From Cristatella mucedo (lineage: Eukaryota > Bryozoa > Phylactolaemata > Cristatellidae): DNA of 64,000 bases. Of the stretch, positions 56,247-64,000 are shown in pieces. Below the pieces are notes generated by a model. The model made no database searches and was not told where the DNA came from. It saw only the letters and a program-made list of their open reading frames with translations. Position numbers and translations under genes: made by a program. The stretch covers positions 8,445,001 through 8,509,000 of the forward strand of contig WPIO01000007.1 in assembly GCA_009760855.2 (NCBI GenBank), in the 5' to 3' direction. Position 1 is the first letter of the stretch. Every line of letters begins with the position of its first letter.

Positions 56247-56266
56247 AGCCGGCAGTTGGTTTTCCC

Positions 56267-56752
56267 ATGAGGATAGAGGTTGGTTTCGCTTTCAATACGC
56301 GTGCTTTTCCGGGTCAGCGAACGTTAACCGAAAATACACGTAGTTTCATGTGTATGTTCATGACTTCAGTCTCTGCTGCCTATTTCCGTACCATTTACCT
56401 CACACAACCATTGAGAGCATTAATTAAAGTTTATCAACACCACCTGCACTCTAGCTTGAAGATCGCCTACTCCGTCGTGCGCCAAGTTCCGGCAGCATTG
56501 GTTTCAAATACAACAAGAAACCGGTTTTTCATTATAAAGTTAATAAATGTTTTTATAATTTGTGAAATATTTAAAATATTTAATCATCGGGCAGTCAGGA
56601 CCTTCCAAAGCATTTTGATGCCATGGGCGAGATCACATCTCTGTGTTCAAAGTTGTTCCGCCCTAGGGGGACTCGCGCCACTCCGCCCGGCCAACGGGCG
56701 CGCTGAATACCACCTCATTAGCCACTGCAGTTGGAAATTATCGGCTGAATAA
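56267..56752 (+). other. 161-codon open frame divergent from exon 1
   Basis: Starts 21 bp from the exon-1 ATG on the opposite strand and reads into the CpG-rich tract. No recognisable domain; a divergent transcript or chance frame. Confidence 0.2.
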
Positions 56753-57080
56753 GCTGGATTTAATTGCAATGTGTCAGCTGTGATGGCGGGAACCGCTAGC
56801 CCTGCAGCGACCAACTCTCTGCCTGTACGCACGCTATCCACTGTCTCTCTCCCTGTTCTCCCACTCTCTTATCTACTGGCGCTCCGGCGCTGCTGACACG
56901 GCGGCTACTACTGCTACATCCGTATGTACAGTCGCTCGCCTGTGTTGCCTGCGTATGATACAATACAGCCGTAGTCACCACAACTCGCTTGTGTCGAGGG
57001 GGGCTTCGCTCTTCGTCGCGCTGCCATCGCGCACCCGAGCCCCTACAAACTCACTCTTCTCACTCACGCCCTCTCCCACC
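56640..57080 (-). promoter_or_regulatory. CpG-rich tract upstream of the macrodomain gene
   Basis: Far richer in CG dinucleotides than the surrounding AT-rich sequence (for example around 56660-56710, 56880-56940 and 57000-57050), with pyrimidine-rich CTCTC runs. Located 400-830 bp upstream of the exon-1 ATG on the minus strand, as expected for a promoter/first non-coding exon. No clear TATA box is assignable. It may also be bidirectional. Confidence 0.4.
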
Positions 57081-57297
57081 CGCCCATTATGAAATTAAAC
57101 CCAATTTGCAAGATATGATGAATTGTTTTTACCCTTTCCGATAACAACTCCTTACTCGCTCGCAAGTCTGCTCGCTCGCAATGACCTTTTATCGTAAAGT
57201 GCAAAAAACAATTCATCACGCGTGCAAGTGTTGCATTTGAATAAGGATGCTACCTAAAGTCTATTAAAGAAAATAATATTCCCTTATATACCAGAAA

Positions 57298-57741
57298 ATG
57301 CCTTTACGGTTTAGGATAAAGTATTCATTTGCATCTGAGGCAAGGAGGTTGGTGAATATTGACTTTGATGAGGAGGATACAGTTCCCTTCGTTGGTTGGT
57401 TAGGAGGACAAAAAACTGTTGGGTTTACTATCCCAAATGTTACAGGTGGAGGCAATATTTTAACATTTGATTATATCACCAAACGAAACTCTATTGATAT
57501 CAAAGTTTTAAAAGAAAAGTTGCGTTATCAAACAAATAATTTGCTAAGGCAGATTAAAGACTATTGGCCTTTCATTAAAATTCATTTTAAGGTCAATTTT
57601 GAGATAAAGATGTTTGACAATGATGAAATCAAAAAGCGCGGGGTCCAATCAAAGTCTTTATTAATAATAGATGGTGAATCGGCAAATCTGATTTATGGTA
57701 AAGTTAGGAAATCATTAGGCAAAATGCTGAACTGTTTATGA
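57298..57741 (+). pseudogene. N-terminal frame ahead of the Polinton polymerase
   Basis: 147 codons from ATG, Lys/Ile/Phe-rich, no domain I can name. Its position, and a downstream 'GSGW' segment that in related elements belongs to the same protein, suggest it is the N-terminal part of the polymerase protein before a frameshift. Confidence 0.45.
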
Positions 57742-57899
57742 ACAACAATCTTGGATCTGGCTGGACTTTCTTAAGGTTCTTTGCTTTCATCGCTTTTTTC
57801 TCAAAGTATATTCCAATAGGTGGAGGATCCTTTATTGAAACTCCAGAATTAATTTTTAATAAAGAAGAAATTTATTACTTATTTAAGAAATGCCGCTGA
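57738..57899 (+). pseudogene. Polinton polymerase, N-terminal conserved segment
   Basis: Short frame with LGSGWTFLR and YIPIGGGSFIETPEL, matching the block 'G-S-G-W-x-F..Y-N-P-L-R-G-S-S-Y-I-x-L-P' found in the N-terminal part of Polinton-type polymerase proteins. Broken by the LINE insertion just downstream. Confidence 0.65.
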
Positions 57900-57934
57900 T
57901 GAATTTTGCACCTTGTAGTGTGTTTTGCTACAGT

Positions 57935-58565
57935 TAAATCCTATCCTAAATCCTATCCTCCCAAAACGTGGAACTCCCTCCCGACTTGCGTCAGAACATC
58001 CCCTGGCTTGACCACATTTAAAAAGAACTTAAAAACACACCTAATTTAGTGGGCCCCTGTGATTCGTCCTCGATGTGCTTATGCGTGCTGACACTGTGCA
58101 TGCTGCCACTAACCACATTTGCATGCTGACCCTGTGCATGTCACCCCTAACCATGTTATCCATTTTTTTCGTTTATCAAGCATGATAATAATAATAATAA
58201 TAATAATAATGCACTTGATAAAGCGCCCTCAGAGAACTTAATCTCTCTCTAGGCGCTTTACATTTGCTGCAAAGTGAAATGCAATTAAATGGTAAGTAAA
58301 ATCATGCTTGAAAAATAAACAAGATGAATAACATGGTTAGGGGTGTCATGCACGGGGTCAGCATGCAAATGTGGTTAGTGGCAGCATGCACAGTGTCACC
58401 ACGCGTAAGCACATCAAGTACGAATCACAGGGACCCACTAAATGCTGTCCTAAATAGGTGTGTTTTTAAGATCCTTTTAAATGTGGTCAGGTCAGGGGAT
58501 GTTCTGACGCAGGTCGGGAGGGAGTTTCAGGCTTTGGAAGCATACGAACTAAATGCATGGTCTCC
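57935..58565. mobile_element. Two LINE 3' ends joined tail to tail
   Basis: A plus-strand copy (57950-58183) and a minus-strand copy (58212-58560) share one (ATA/AAT)n run at 58184-58211, giving an inverted repeat with arms of over 200 bp. Both carry the TTTAAA..CTGACC ORF2 end and the 3'UTR; the minus copy keeps the hairpin (58218-58260), while the plus copy has lost its own. Confidence 0.85.
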
Positions 58566-58569
58566 AAAG

Positions 58570-58692
58570 GATATAATATTACTCACCATTCAATTGCATT
58601 TCCCTTTGCAGCAATTGTAAAGCGCCTAGAGAGAGATTGAGTTCTCTGAGGGCGCTTTATCAAGTGCATTATTATTATTATTATTATTATCG
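58570..58692 (+). mobile_element. LINE 3'-tail insertion
   Basis: 3'UTR end (TTACTCACCATTCAATTGCA..TTTGCAGC), hairpin 58618-58660, ATT tail 58668-58690. Confidence 0.85.
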
Positions 58693-58699
58693 AAAGGAA

Positions 58700-59355
58700 T
58701 AAATGGCACGTTGACGATTTGCAAAAGATTTTAAGGTCTCAATACGTATAACTTTTTGATGAGATTTGGTCTGTTGGCTGGCCAATGAAAGTCAGTGATC
58801 CTGAAAAATTAGCAATGGTTATGAATGTAAGTATAAACATTTATACCTGCGGTTGCAAAGAATCAAGAGCATCTCCGCTTCGGATCGTCAAGAAAGCTGA
58901 TAAAAAGCAAGGGCATTATGTAAACCTGTTACTTCTCACTAAAGGCGACAAACAGTATTATCTTTTAATAACTAATTTCAATGTTTTGTGGATCTGGCAA
59001 AAAATAGTATTATTGCCACAGATGCTTGAATAGGTTTTTCAACAAGGAACAAAAGGACCAACATTTCAAATTATGCGAAGATATAAACACTGAAACCACA
59101 GTCTACCAGATGCCAGAAGCACAAAATAACTGTGTATCTTTCAAGTTTTTCAAAAACCTAAACATGGCTCCCTATATTTTCTATGCGGACTTTAAGTGCC
59201 TTCTAGTTAACAGTGAAAGCCAAACGAAACACGGTTCAACTCATACTCCCTGCTCTGCTGCGCATGCAATCATTGACTGGAAAGAAAAAGTACATCAACA
59301 CTTCACCACATTCGGTCCAAACTGTGTTGCCGATTTTCTGAAGATATTATTTTAA
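58700..59355 (+). pseudogene. Polinton polymerase: pre-exonuclease segment and Exo I
   Basis: Frame 58785..59033 carries INIYTCG, PLRI and HYVNLLLLTKGDKQYYLLITNF, the standard block before the zinc-finger segment. A frameshift at about 59030 removes the Cys pairs. Frame 59026..59355 carries APYIFYADFKCLL, matching the Exo I block 'Y-A-D-F-E-S' with the Glu replaced by Lys, an exonuclease-disabling change. Confidence 0.78.
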
Positions 59356-59539
59356 GTAGCTGATTTTTTAAACTCGTCTATCCGAGGAGAATTCTAAATC
59401 AGAAATTTATCCATTAACGGAGGATGGAGAGAATATTTTCTGAAAGGCTTTATTCTGCTAGATTTTCAAAAAGTCGTTTAATAATAAAAAAGAAGGCAAA
59501 AGCATAGTTAAGGATCGTTGCTATTTAAGGAATAAATTC

Positions 59540-60075
59540 AGAGGCGCACGATTGCAATTTCAAATCTGGCATCGAGTATCGCAAGTGGCAGCTTCCAGTG
59601 TTCTTCCACAACTTCAAAGGATATGATTCTCATATTGTTCTTAAATCACTCGAGAACTTTAGCATTACTGCGGAGCCTATAGCAATATAGCAAACAATCT
59701 GCAGAAGTATATGATGTTGCGAGTTGGAGATTTAATATTTAAAGGACAGTATCCAATTTATATTTGGTTCTTTAGATTTCATTGCTTCAAGGCTTAGGAA
59801 AACTATACAGTGCTTTCCAATTACGCAGAAATACGTAACATAGAAGTATGAAGGCAAAAATGTATATTTATAAGCAACGAAAAGAGAGTATCCTTACGAG
59901 TACATGGATTCCTATGATAGATTCAGTGAAACAGAGTTACCACGCAAAGAAGCTTTCAACTCAAGTGTCTACTTGTCAGAGTTAACGGACGCTGAATACC
60001 AAGAAAGGCAAAGGTCGTATGGAGTGAATGTGCTTGAAAATCGCTTAAAGACACACGTGACTTATATCTGTTAAC
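59540..60075 (+). pseudogene. Polinton polymerase: Exo II/III region
   Basis: About 59550-59680 decodes to a CNFKSG segment and FHNFKGYDSHIVLKSL (Exo II 'F-H-N-L-x-G-Y-D-S-H'). About 59760-59800 gives FGSLDFIASRL ('F-L-D-S-F-R-F-M-x-S-S-L'). 59895-60010 gives YPYEYMDSYDRF and ETELPRKEAF. Several stops and frameshifts separate them. Confidence 0.78.
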
Positions 60076-60380
60076 TGATGTCTTTCTGTTGGCTAATTGT
60101 TTCGAAAGTTTTAGGAAAGAGCTAACTGAAAAGTTAAGGCTCGATACAGAAAATTTCATAACGACACCAAACTCTTCATGGAGCCCTGTTTTTTGGTTTT
60201 CGGGCACCAGCTTTGAATTATTAACGGATCGTGAGCGTAAAAATATATTTAAAAAGTCAATCCGTGGAGTAATTTGTCAAATAAACTTTCGTCATGTAAA
60301 AGCAAATAATTCTTTCGCTGAGGGATATGATCCAAGAAAGCTCAATGATTGGATAATCTTTCTCGATGCTTGTATTGGAT
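60040..60380 (+). pseudogene. Polinton polymerase: Exo III end and start of the palm
   Basis: YLLTDVFLLANCFESFR corresponds to 'D-L-Y-L-K-T-D-V-L-L-L-A-D-V-F-E-N-F-R'. Then come TPNSSW ('S-P-G-L-S-W'), SIRGVICQINFRHVKANN, and FLDACIG at the place of motif A 'Y-x-D-A-N-N-L-Y-G', which ends in a stop. Confidence 0.8.
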
Positions 60381-60414
60381 AGTTGATATCCAACGGCGAT
60401 GATGGAAAGATGAC

Positions 60415-61010
60415 CTCAACAAAAGATTGTAGAGTGCTCGCCTGATGAATAGGGAAAAGAGCAAATTCTTGCTTTGCCAGACGATTTTGACAATGGCGCT
60501 TTCTTTGTTGTTGACTTTGAATACGACCCAGAAACGGCAAAAGGGTTACACGATCTTCACAATGATTATCCCTTATGCCCATCAAACAGAGTAGTTGATT
60601 GCAGTGATTTTTCTGCATTTCAAACGAGGTTTAAAACTGGCGCTTGTACTGTTCCAAAGTTGGTTTGTGATTTTACTCCAAAGAAAGACTACTTAGTTAT
60701 TAACTATCGCTAGTCAAAGTTTTGTTTAGCGCATGGAATGAAAGCAACTTTCAGGTTTGAACAGAAACCATGGCTTAAGAAGTATATCGAGATGTGTGCT
60801 GAGATTAAGGTCAAGTTTTATGAAAACAAGTTTCTTCGTAACCTATGGAAGCTAATAATGAGCGCCTCCTTTTATGGCAAAACGTGAGAAAACTTTGAAA
60901 AGAGAGTGAACACTTATATCGTAAACGTAATAGACGAAACTGGCCAAAAGAAGTTAGCTACGTGCATGAGGGATCTAAGGATGACAAACGTTTGAGACTT
61001 CGGTAAAAAT
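60415..61010 (+). pseudogene. Polinton polymerase: palm/TPR region to motif B
   Basis: Frame 60474..60713 includes FFVVDFEYD, LHDLHNDYPLCP and LVINYR ('Y-V-x-H-Y-R-N-L'). After a stop, 60730-60890 reads GMKATFRFEQKPWLKKYIEM and a KLIMSASFYGKT segment (motif B 'K-L-M-N-N-S-V-F-G-K-T'), then a stop. Confidence 0.8.
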
Positions 61011-61019
61011 TTAACCTTT

Positions 61020-61665
61020 TTCCAAATGAGCCAACAAACAAAATCGAACAAACAAATATTCGGTGGAACTTCAATTCTTGACCTATCAAAGTTACATTTG
61101 CAAAAATTCTATTACGATGTTCTAAAACCGAAGTATGGCCCAAAAGTTCAATTAATTTACACGGACACTGTTTCTCTAGTATTAAAAGTAGAAACGCCTG
61201 ACATTTATAAGGACATTAAGTCTATGCCAGAATGGTTCCACAGCGATACGATTACAAAGTTCAAAGACAAAGTTTATTGCAAAGTAATAGAAGAAGTCTG
61301 CGCTTTAAGACTAAAGTTTTACTCGTTGAGTTTGCAAAAGGAGGCGGTTAATCAGCTGTCAAAGGAGTAACTTGCACGGTGTTAGGTGAAACTATGGGTC
61401 ACGAAACATTCATTGAACGCTTGACAGATCAGGTGGCTGGTTTCCAGGGAGCAAGTATGGAAGAAATAAGCGAAAAACAACGGCGATCATTCTTCAAGAT
61501 AGTTCAAACAAATTACGAGCTGTATACAGATAACCTTGTTAAAGTAGCTTTAATAGCATTTGAGTCAAAGCGTTATTAGCTTAACTGCGGAGTACACTCG
61601 TACGCCTATGGGCACTATAGAATCGCAGCAACACGAGGCTTCTGCAAAACATACCAAGTTTAATT
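61020..61665 (+). pseudogene. Polinton polymerase: motif C and C-terminus
   Basis: Frame 61026..61370: FGGTSILDLSKLHLQKFYYD, then YTDTVS, where family B polymerases have Y-x-D-T-D-S; the second catalytic Asp is replaced by Val. Frame 61379..61579 and following codons hold the C-terminal signature (YELYTDNLVKVAL, then a 'H-S-Y-A-Y-G-H-Y' end). A frameshift and stop separate them. Confidence 0.82.
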
Positions 61666-61706
61666 ATGTCATTTTGAAAGAAACAATTACCCTAATATAG
61701 AAGATA

Positions 61707-61898
61707 ATGGCTGACACTCTTCGTGACGAGCCAGAAGAATTTTTCACAGCCCTTGTATCAAAGGAACTCAAGACTCAACTTCCAGCAGAACAAGCATTCT
61801 CAGAGGAACTAGCAATGGAAAGTGATTCCGACTCAGATCCGGATTACGTCTCCAATCAAGAATCTGGATTAAGCACCGAATATGAATCAGAGATTTAA
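61707..61898 (+). CDS. Small acidic protein, unrecognised
   Basis: 63 codons from ATG about 50 nt after the polymerase remnant. The second half is Asp/Glu/Ser-rich (SDSDSDPDYVS). No family recognised; possibly a truncated structural or regulatory frame of the element. Confidence 0.35.
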   Translation: MADTLRDEPEEFFTALVSKELKTQLPAEQAFSEELAMESDSDSDPDYVSNQESGLSTEYESEI

Positions 61899-62217
61899 TA
61901 CGTCTCAGATTCTGTTTTTGAATCGGACTCTTATTCTCCACTAGAGAGTGATGTAGAAATTGATTAAAAAATGGATTATTATATAGCACGGACGTTTCTA
62001 GAATTCTTAGTTGTGATCAATCACGGGACCTAGCATTCAAGATTTGTCAGCAAAAATTAAAAGGTGCAGATCCTTAAATCGTCAGGCATTCTCTTGAACA
62101 ACTCATTCCTGATCTAGCTACATACTATCTTGACATCCTAGTGTAGATCTGCGACACTTTTGATAAGCTAATTGAATGCCGAGGTAAAGCAACATCACAG
62201 CCGAAAACAAGAAAAAG

Positions 62218-62733
62218 ATGCCAAAGGCACAAATCACTGATCCGAGTCTAGTAACATCAGGAACTCTTCTGAAAGCATACGTAGATTATCTTGTTACGTC
62301 GAGGATGACCACTTATGACGCACAAACACTTGACTCTGATATATCAGTAATGACAGACACTTCAGTAAAGAAATTCTACCTTGAAGAGTGTGATGCCGAA
62401 GCACAGAAAGTAATTTCTGCTGGTATTACTGAAGTTACTGCTAACCTCGAAGCTACTGTCCGAAGTAAATTTGATGCACTACTAGACACTCTAGGCGAAA
62501 TCTCTGGATACACAACATTGATTTCTAGCCAACTTCCAACTGTATCAACTATTGTCTCCGGAGTATCAGGAATGAAGCCATATATCTCAGGCATTGTGAA
62601 AGACGAGTGCTATGCCATCCTACCAGACATCTCAGATGGAACGAGTGCCAGGCAAAAGACTGCTATTTTTGCTGTTGCTGCATCTTCAACTCCATTTTCT
62701 GCGTCAGGTAGTTCTGCCTCATCGGCTTCATAA
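62218..62733 (+). CDS. Unrecognised 171-codon frame of the Polinton-like element
   Basis: Starts at ATG (62218) and is rich in Ser, Thr, Ala and acidic residues, with predicted helices (EATVRSKFDALLDTLGE) and a Ser/Ala-rich end. The stop TAA belongs to the (TAA)n tail of a LINE inserted at 62731; the original frame probably went on beyond it. Function unknown; a virion component is possible from position only. Confidence 0.4.
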   Translation: MPKAQITDPSLVTSGTLLKAYVDYLVTSRMTTYDAQTLDSDISVMTDTSVKKFYLEECDAEAQKVISAGITEVTANLEATVRSKFDALLDTLGEISGYTTLISSQLPTVSTIVSGVSGMKPYISGIVKDECYAILPDISDGTSARQKTAIFAVAASSTPFSASGSSASSAS

Positions 62734-62828
62734 TAATAATAATAATGCACTTGATAAAACGCCCTCAGATAACTCAATCTCTTTCTAGGCGCTTTACATT
62801 TGCTGCAAAGGGAAGCACGATTAAATGG
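62731..62828 (-). mobile_element. LINE 3'-tail insertion interrupting the 62218 frame
   Basis: (TAA)n, hairpin 62756-62798 (ACGCCCTCAG..CTAGGCGCTTTAC), TTTGCTGCAAAGGGAAGCAC. TCGGCT occurs on both sides (62722-62727 and 62829-62834), a likely short target-site duplication. Confidence 0.85.
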
Positions 62829-63200
62829 TCGGCTAAGCCTGCTTCAACTGCTACTTTATCTACCGCAGTACCGCAATAAAAAACTTTTACTTTTGTATGG
62901 AAAATGATTCCAATAGAAACAAGGTGTACGGATGGATTAATGGTGACGCAAGGTCAACAAGTGTCTAATTTTAAGATTTCCGTTTTTCCAATGGGCCGCA
63001 TTGAAGGCATTAGCGCTGCTTTGCTTGAATCGCTGTAGCTAGTGCTTAAGTACGGAGCTCTAAAGATTCCTTGTACAGATTCAAAGATGTCTGGAATTTT
63101 ATCAAAAGTTCAAGATAGTTTTGTTTTCGAAAAGTTTCTAAAATATCCTAAAATTGAAACAATTGATTCTATAAGATCAGAAGCATACACTAAAAAATAG
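62829..63200 (+). pseudogene. Unrecognised coding remnant of the Polinton-like element
   Basis: Protein-like codons (FVWKMIPIETRCTDG, FKISVFPMGRIEGISAALLESL) broken by one stop near 63038, then a second open part. No family recognised. Confidence 0.3.
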
Positions 63201-63566
63201 TGACATCAAAAAGAATAAAAAAGAGCATTCGATTCAGGTTTGTTCGAAGGATTTACGGAACCGAAAAATGTTTACAGGAAACATTAGATTGGAGGGTTTA
63301 AATATCAGAAATTCTGTGTCCTTTGTATGGAAACACAACTGAATTTATTTTTAATAAATTGATGTTAAGCATAAGCATTACCTTTATTCGAAAAGTAAGA
63401 TCCGTTTGACCAGCGTTGAGAGGTAATTCTAGTAATGTATCTATTGTAAAACAATAAGTAAAACATTCTAAAAGAAGGGAATCGTCCACTTAATCACTTG
63501 TTTGTATTTTGAAATTTTTTATGGTAGTTCTTAAAGGAAAATATGTCTGGTATTTATTATTAAAAA
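63200..63566. other. Spacer between convergent frames
   Basis: AT-rich, no gene recognised. Confidence 0.5.
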
Positions 63567-63990
63567 CTCACTCATAATGATCAACAAGTAAAGTCTGATT
63601 CACATCTTTAAGATAAGTGGGAAGGACAACAATGTTATCACTAAGCTTATATATTGACCCGTTGGGTGAAGTAATAGAAAGGCTAATATATGATTCCTGT
63701 ACCGAACTAACAAGATAGTGATATCCTTCGTAATCAAGATTAAACTAAAAACCTCCTAGTGGCTCGGTCTTTGCTGCTAACCCGAGAAGGTTTGTAATTG
63801 GTATAACAAATTTTTTATAAATAGTTTTTGATATAACGATATCACTTAGCCTTGAAAGAGAATTAGCGCCTCCATTCCCAACATTACTTACGCAAGGCAC
63901 CGTAAGAACCTCAATAAAAGAAAGGGGTTGATCAGAAGGACTATTTCTTAAGTAGCTGCTTGTTAGGTTTTCTCTTGTGAATTCAATCAT
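63567..63990 (-). pseudogene. Convergent unrecognised frame at the right edge
   Basis: Minus-strand reading from the edge: 81 codons to a TAG at 63745, then the same frame stays open for about 55 more codons to a TGA near 63570. A single stop in an otherwise open frame suggests a damaged gene entering from the right. Its beta-rich composition would suit a structural protein, but I recognise no family. Confidence 0.35.
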
Positions 63991-64000
63991 TGTTCCACTA

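Larger units (their letters stand above)
57298..64000 (+). mobile_element. Polinton/Maverick-type (adintovirus-like) element, decayed, continues past the right edge
   Basis: A protein-primed family B DNA polymerase remnant fills 57.7-61.66 kb on the plus strand. Small unrecognised frames follow (61707..63200), then a convergent frame on the minus strand at the edge. No terminal inverted repeat, integrase, ATPase, protease or identifiable capsid gene is visible, so membership rests on the polymerase. LINE insertions at 57.94-58.69 and 62.73 kb postdate it. Coding pieces are more AT-rich than the adjacent host promoter. Confidence 0.75.

Noticed and set aside
1-64000. CRISPR arrays, prokaryotic operons or phage
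   Set aside because: No regularly spaced direct repeats; introns, LINEs and SINEs show a eukaryotic genome.

Overview
This window looks like genomic DNA from a metazoan, most likely an invertebrate. It has low gene density, roughly 40% GC, GT-AG introns of several kb, and many decayed LINE and SINE copies. I cannot name the species. No prokaryotic operon, CRISPR array or functional tRNA/rRNA gene is visible.

One host gene dominates. It lies on the minus strand and spans about 56 kb. Twelve coding exons can be placed between 56246 (ATG) and 204, and it runs off the left edge. All eleven junctions agree in codon phase, giving 975 codons in frame. The order is an N-terminal RRM (exons 2-3), a long KH-like region in one 1359-nt exon that ends in an 18-bp in-frame tandem repeat, a first macro domain (exons 4-6), a linker exon, and a second, degenerate macro domain (exons 8-11). 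This is the layout of the N-terminal and central part of PARP14-type multi-macrodomain proteins. Any WWE or ADP-ribosyltransferase domain would lie beyond position 1. A CpG-rich tract (about 56.64-57.08 kb) sits upstream of the start codon and is the best promoter/5'UTR candidate.

The introns are filled with transposable elements. There are about twenty fragments of a CR1/L2-group LINE, in both orientations, whose intact 3' ends carry a conserved hairpin and an (ATT)n tail. There are two tRNA-derived SINE families. SINE-A ends in the same hairpin tail as the LINE, so the two look like a SINE/LINE partnership. SINE-B has a perfect B box and a different tail. Intron 5 holds a frameshifted Ty3/gypsy element (36.6-40.9 kb; one LTR, primer site, gag, protease, RT, RNase H and integrase recognisable) directly joined to a large LINE copy (34.7-36.6 kb). 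Intron 7 holds a broken pogo/Tigger-type transposase (27.1-27.9 kb).

The right end, from 57.3 kb to the edge, is a decayed Polinton/Maverick-type (adintovirus-like) element. A protein-primed family B DNA polymerase is broken over several frames, with a substituted motif C and LINE insertions. It is followed by short unrecognised ORFs and a convergent minus-strand ORF at the edge. The element lies upstream of the macrodomain gene's promoter, head to head with it.
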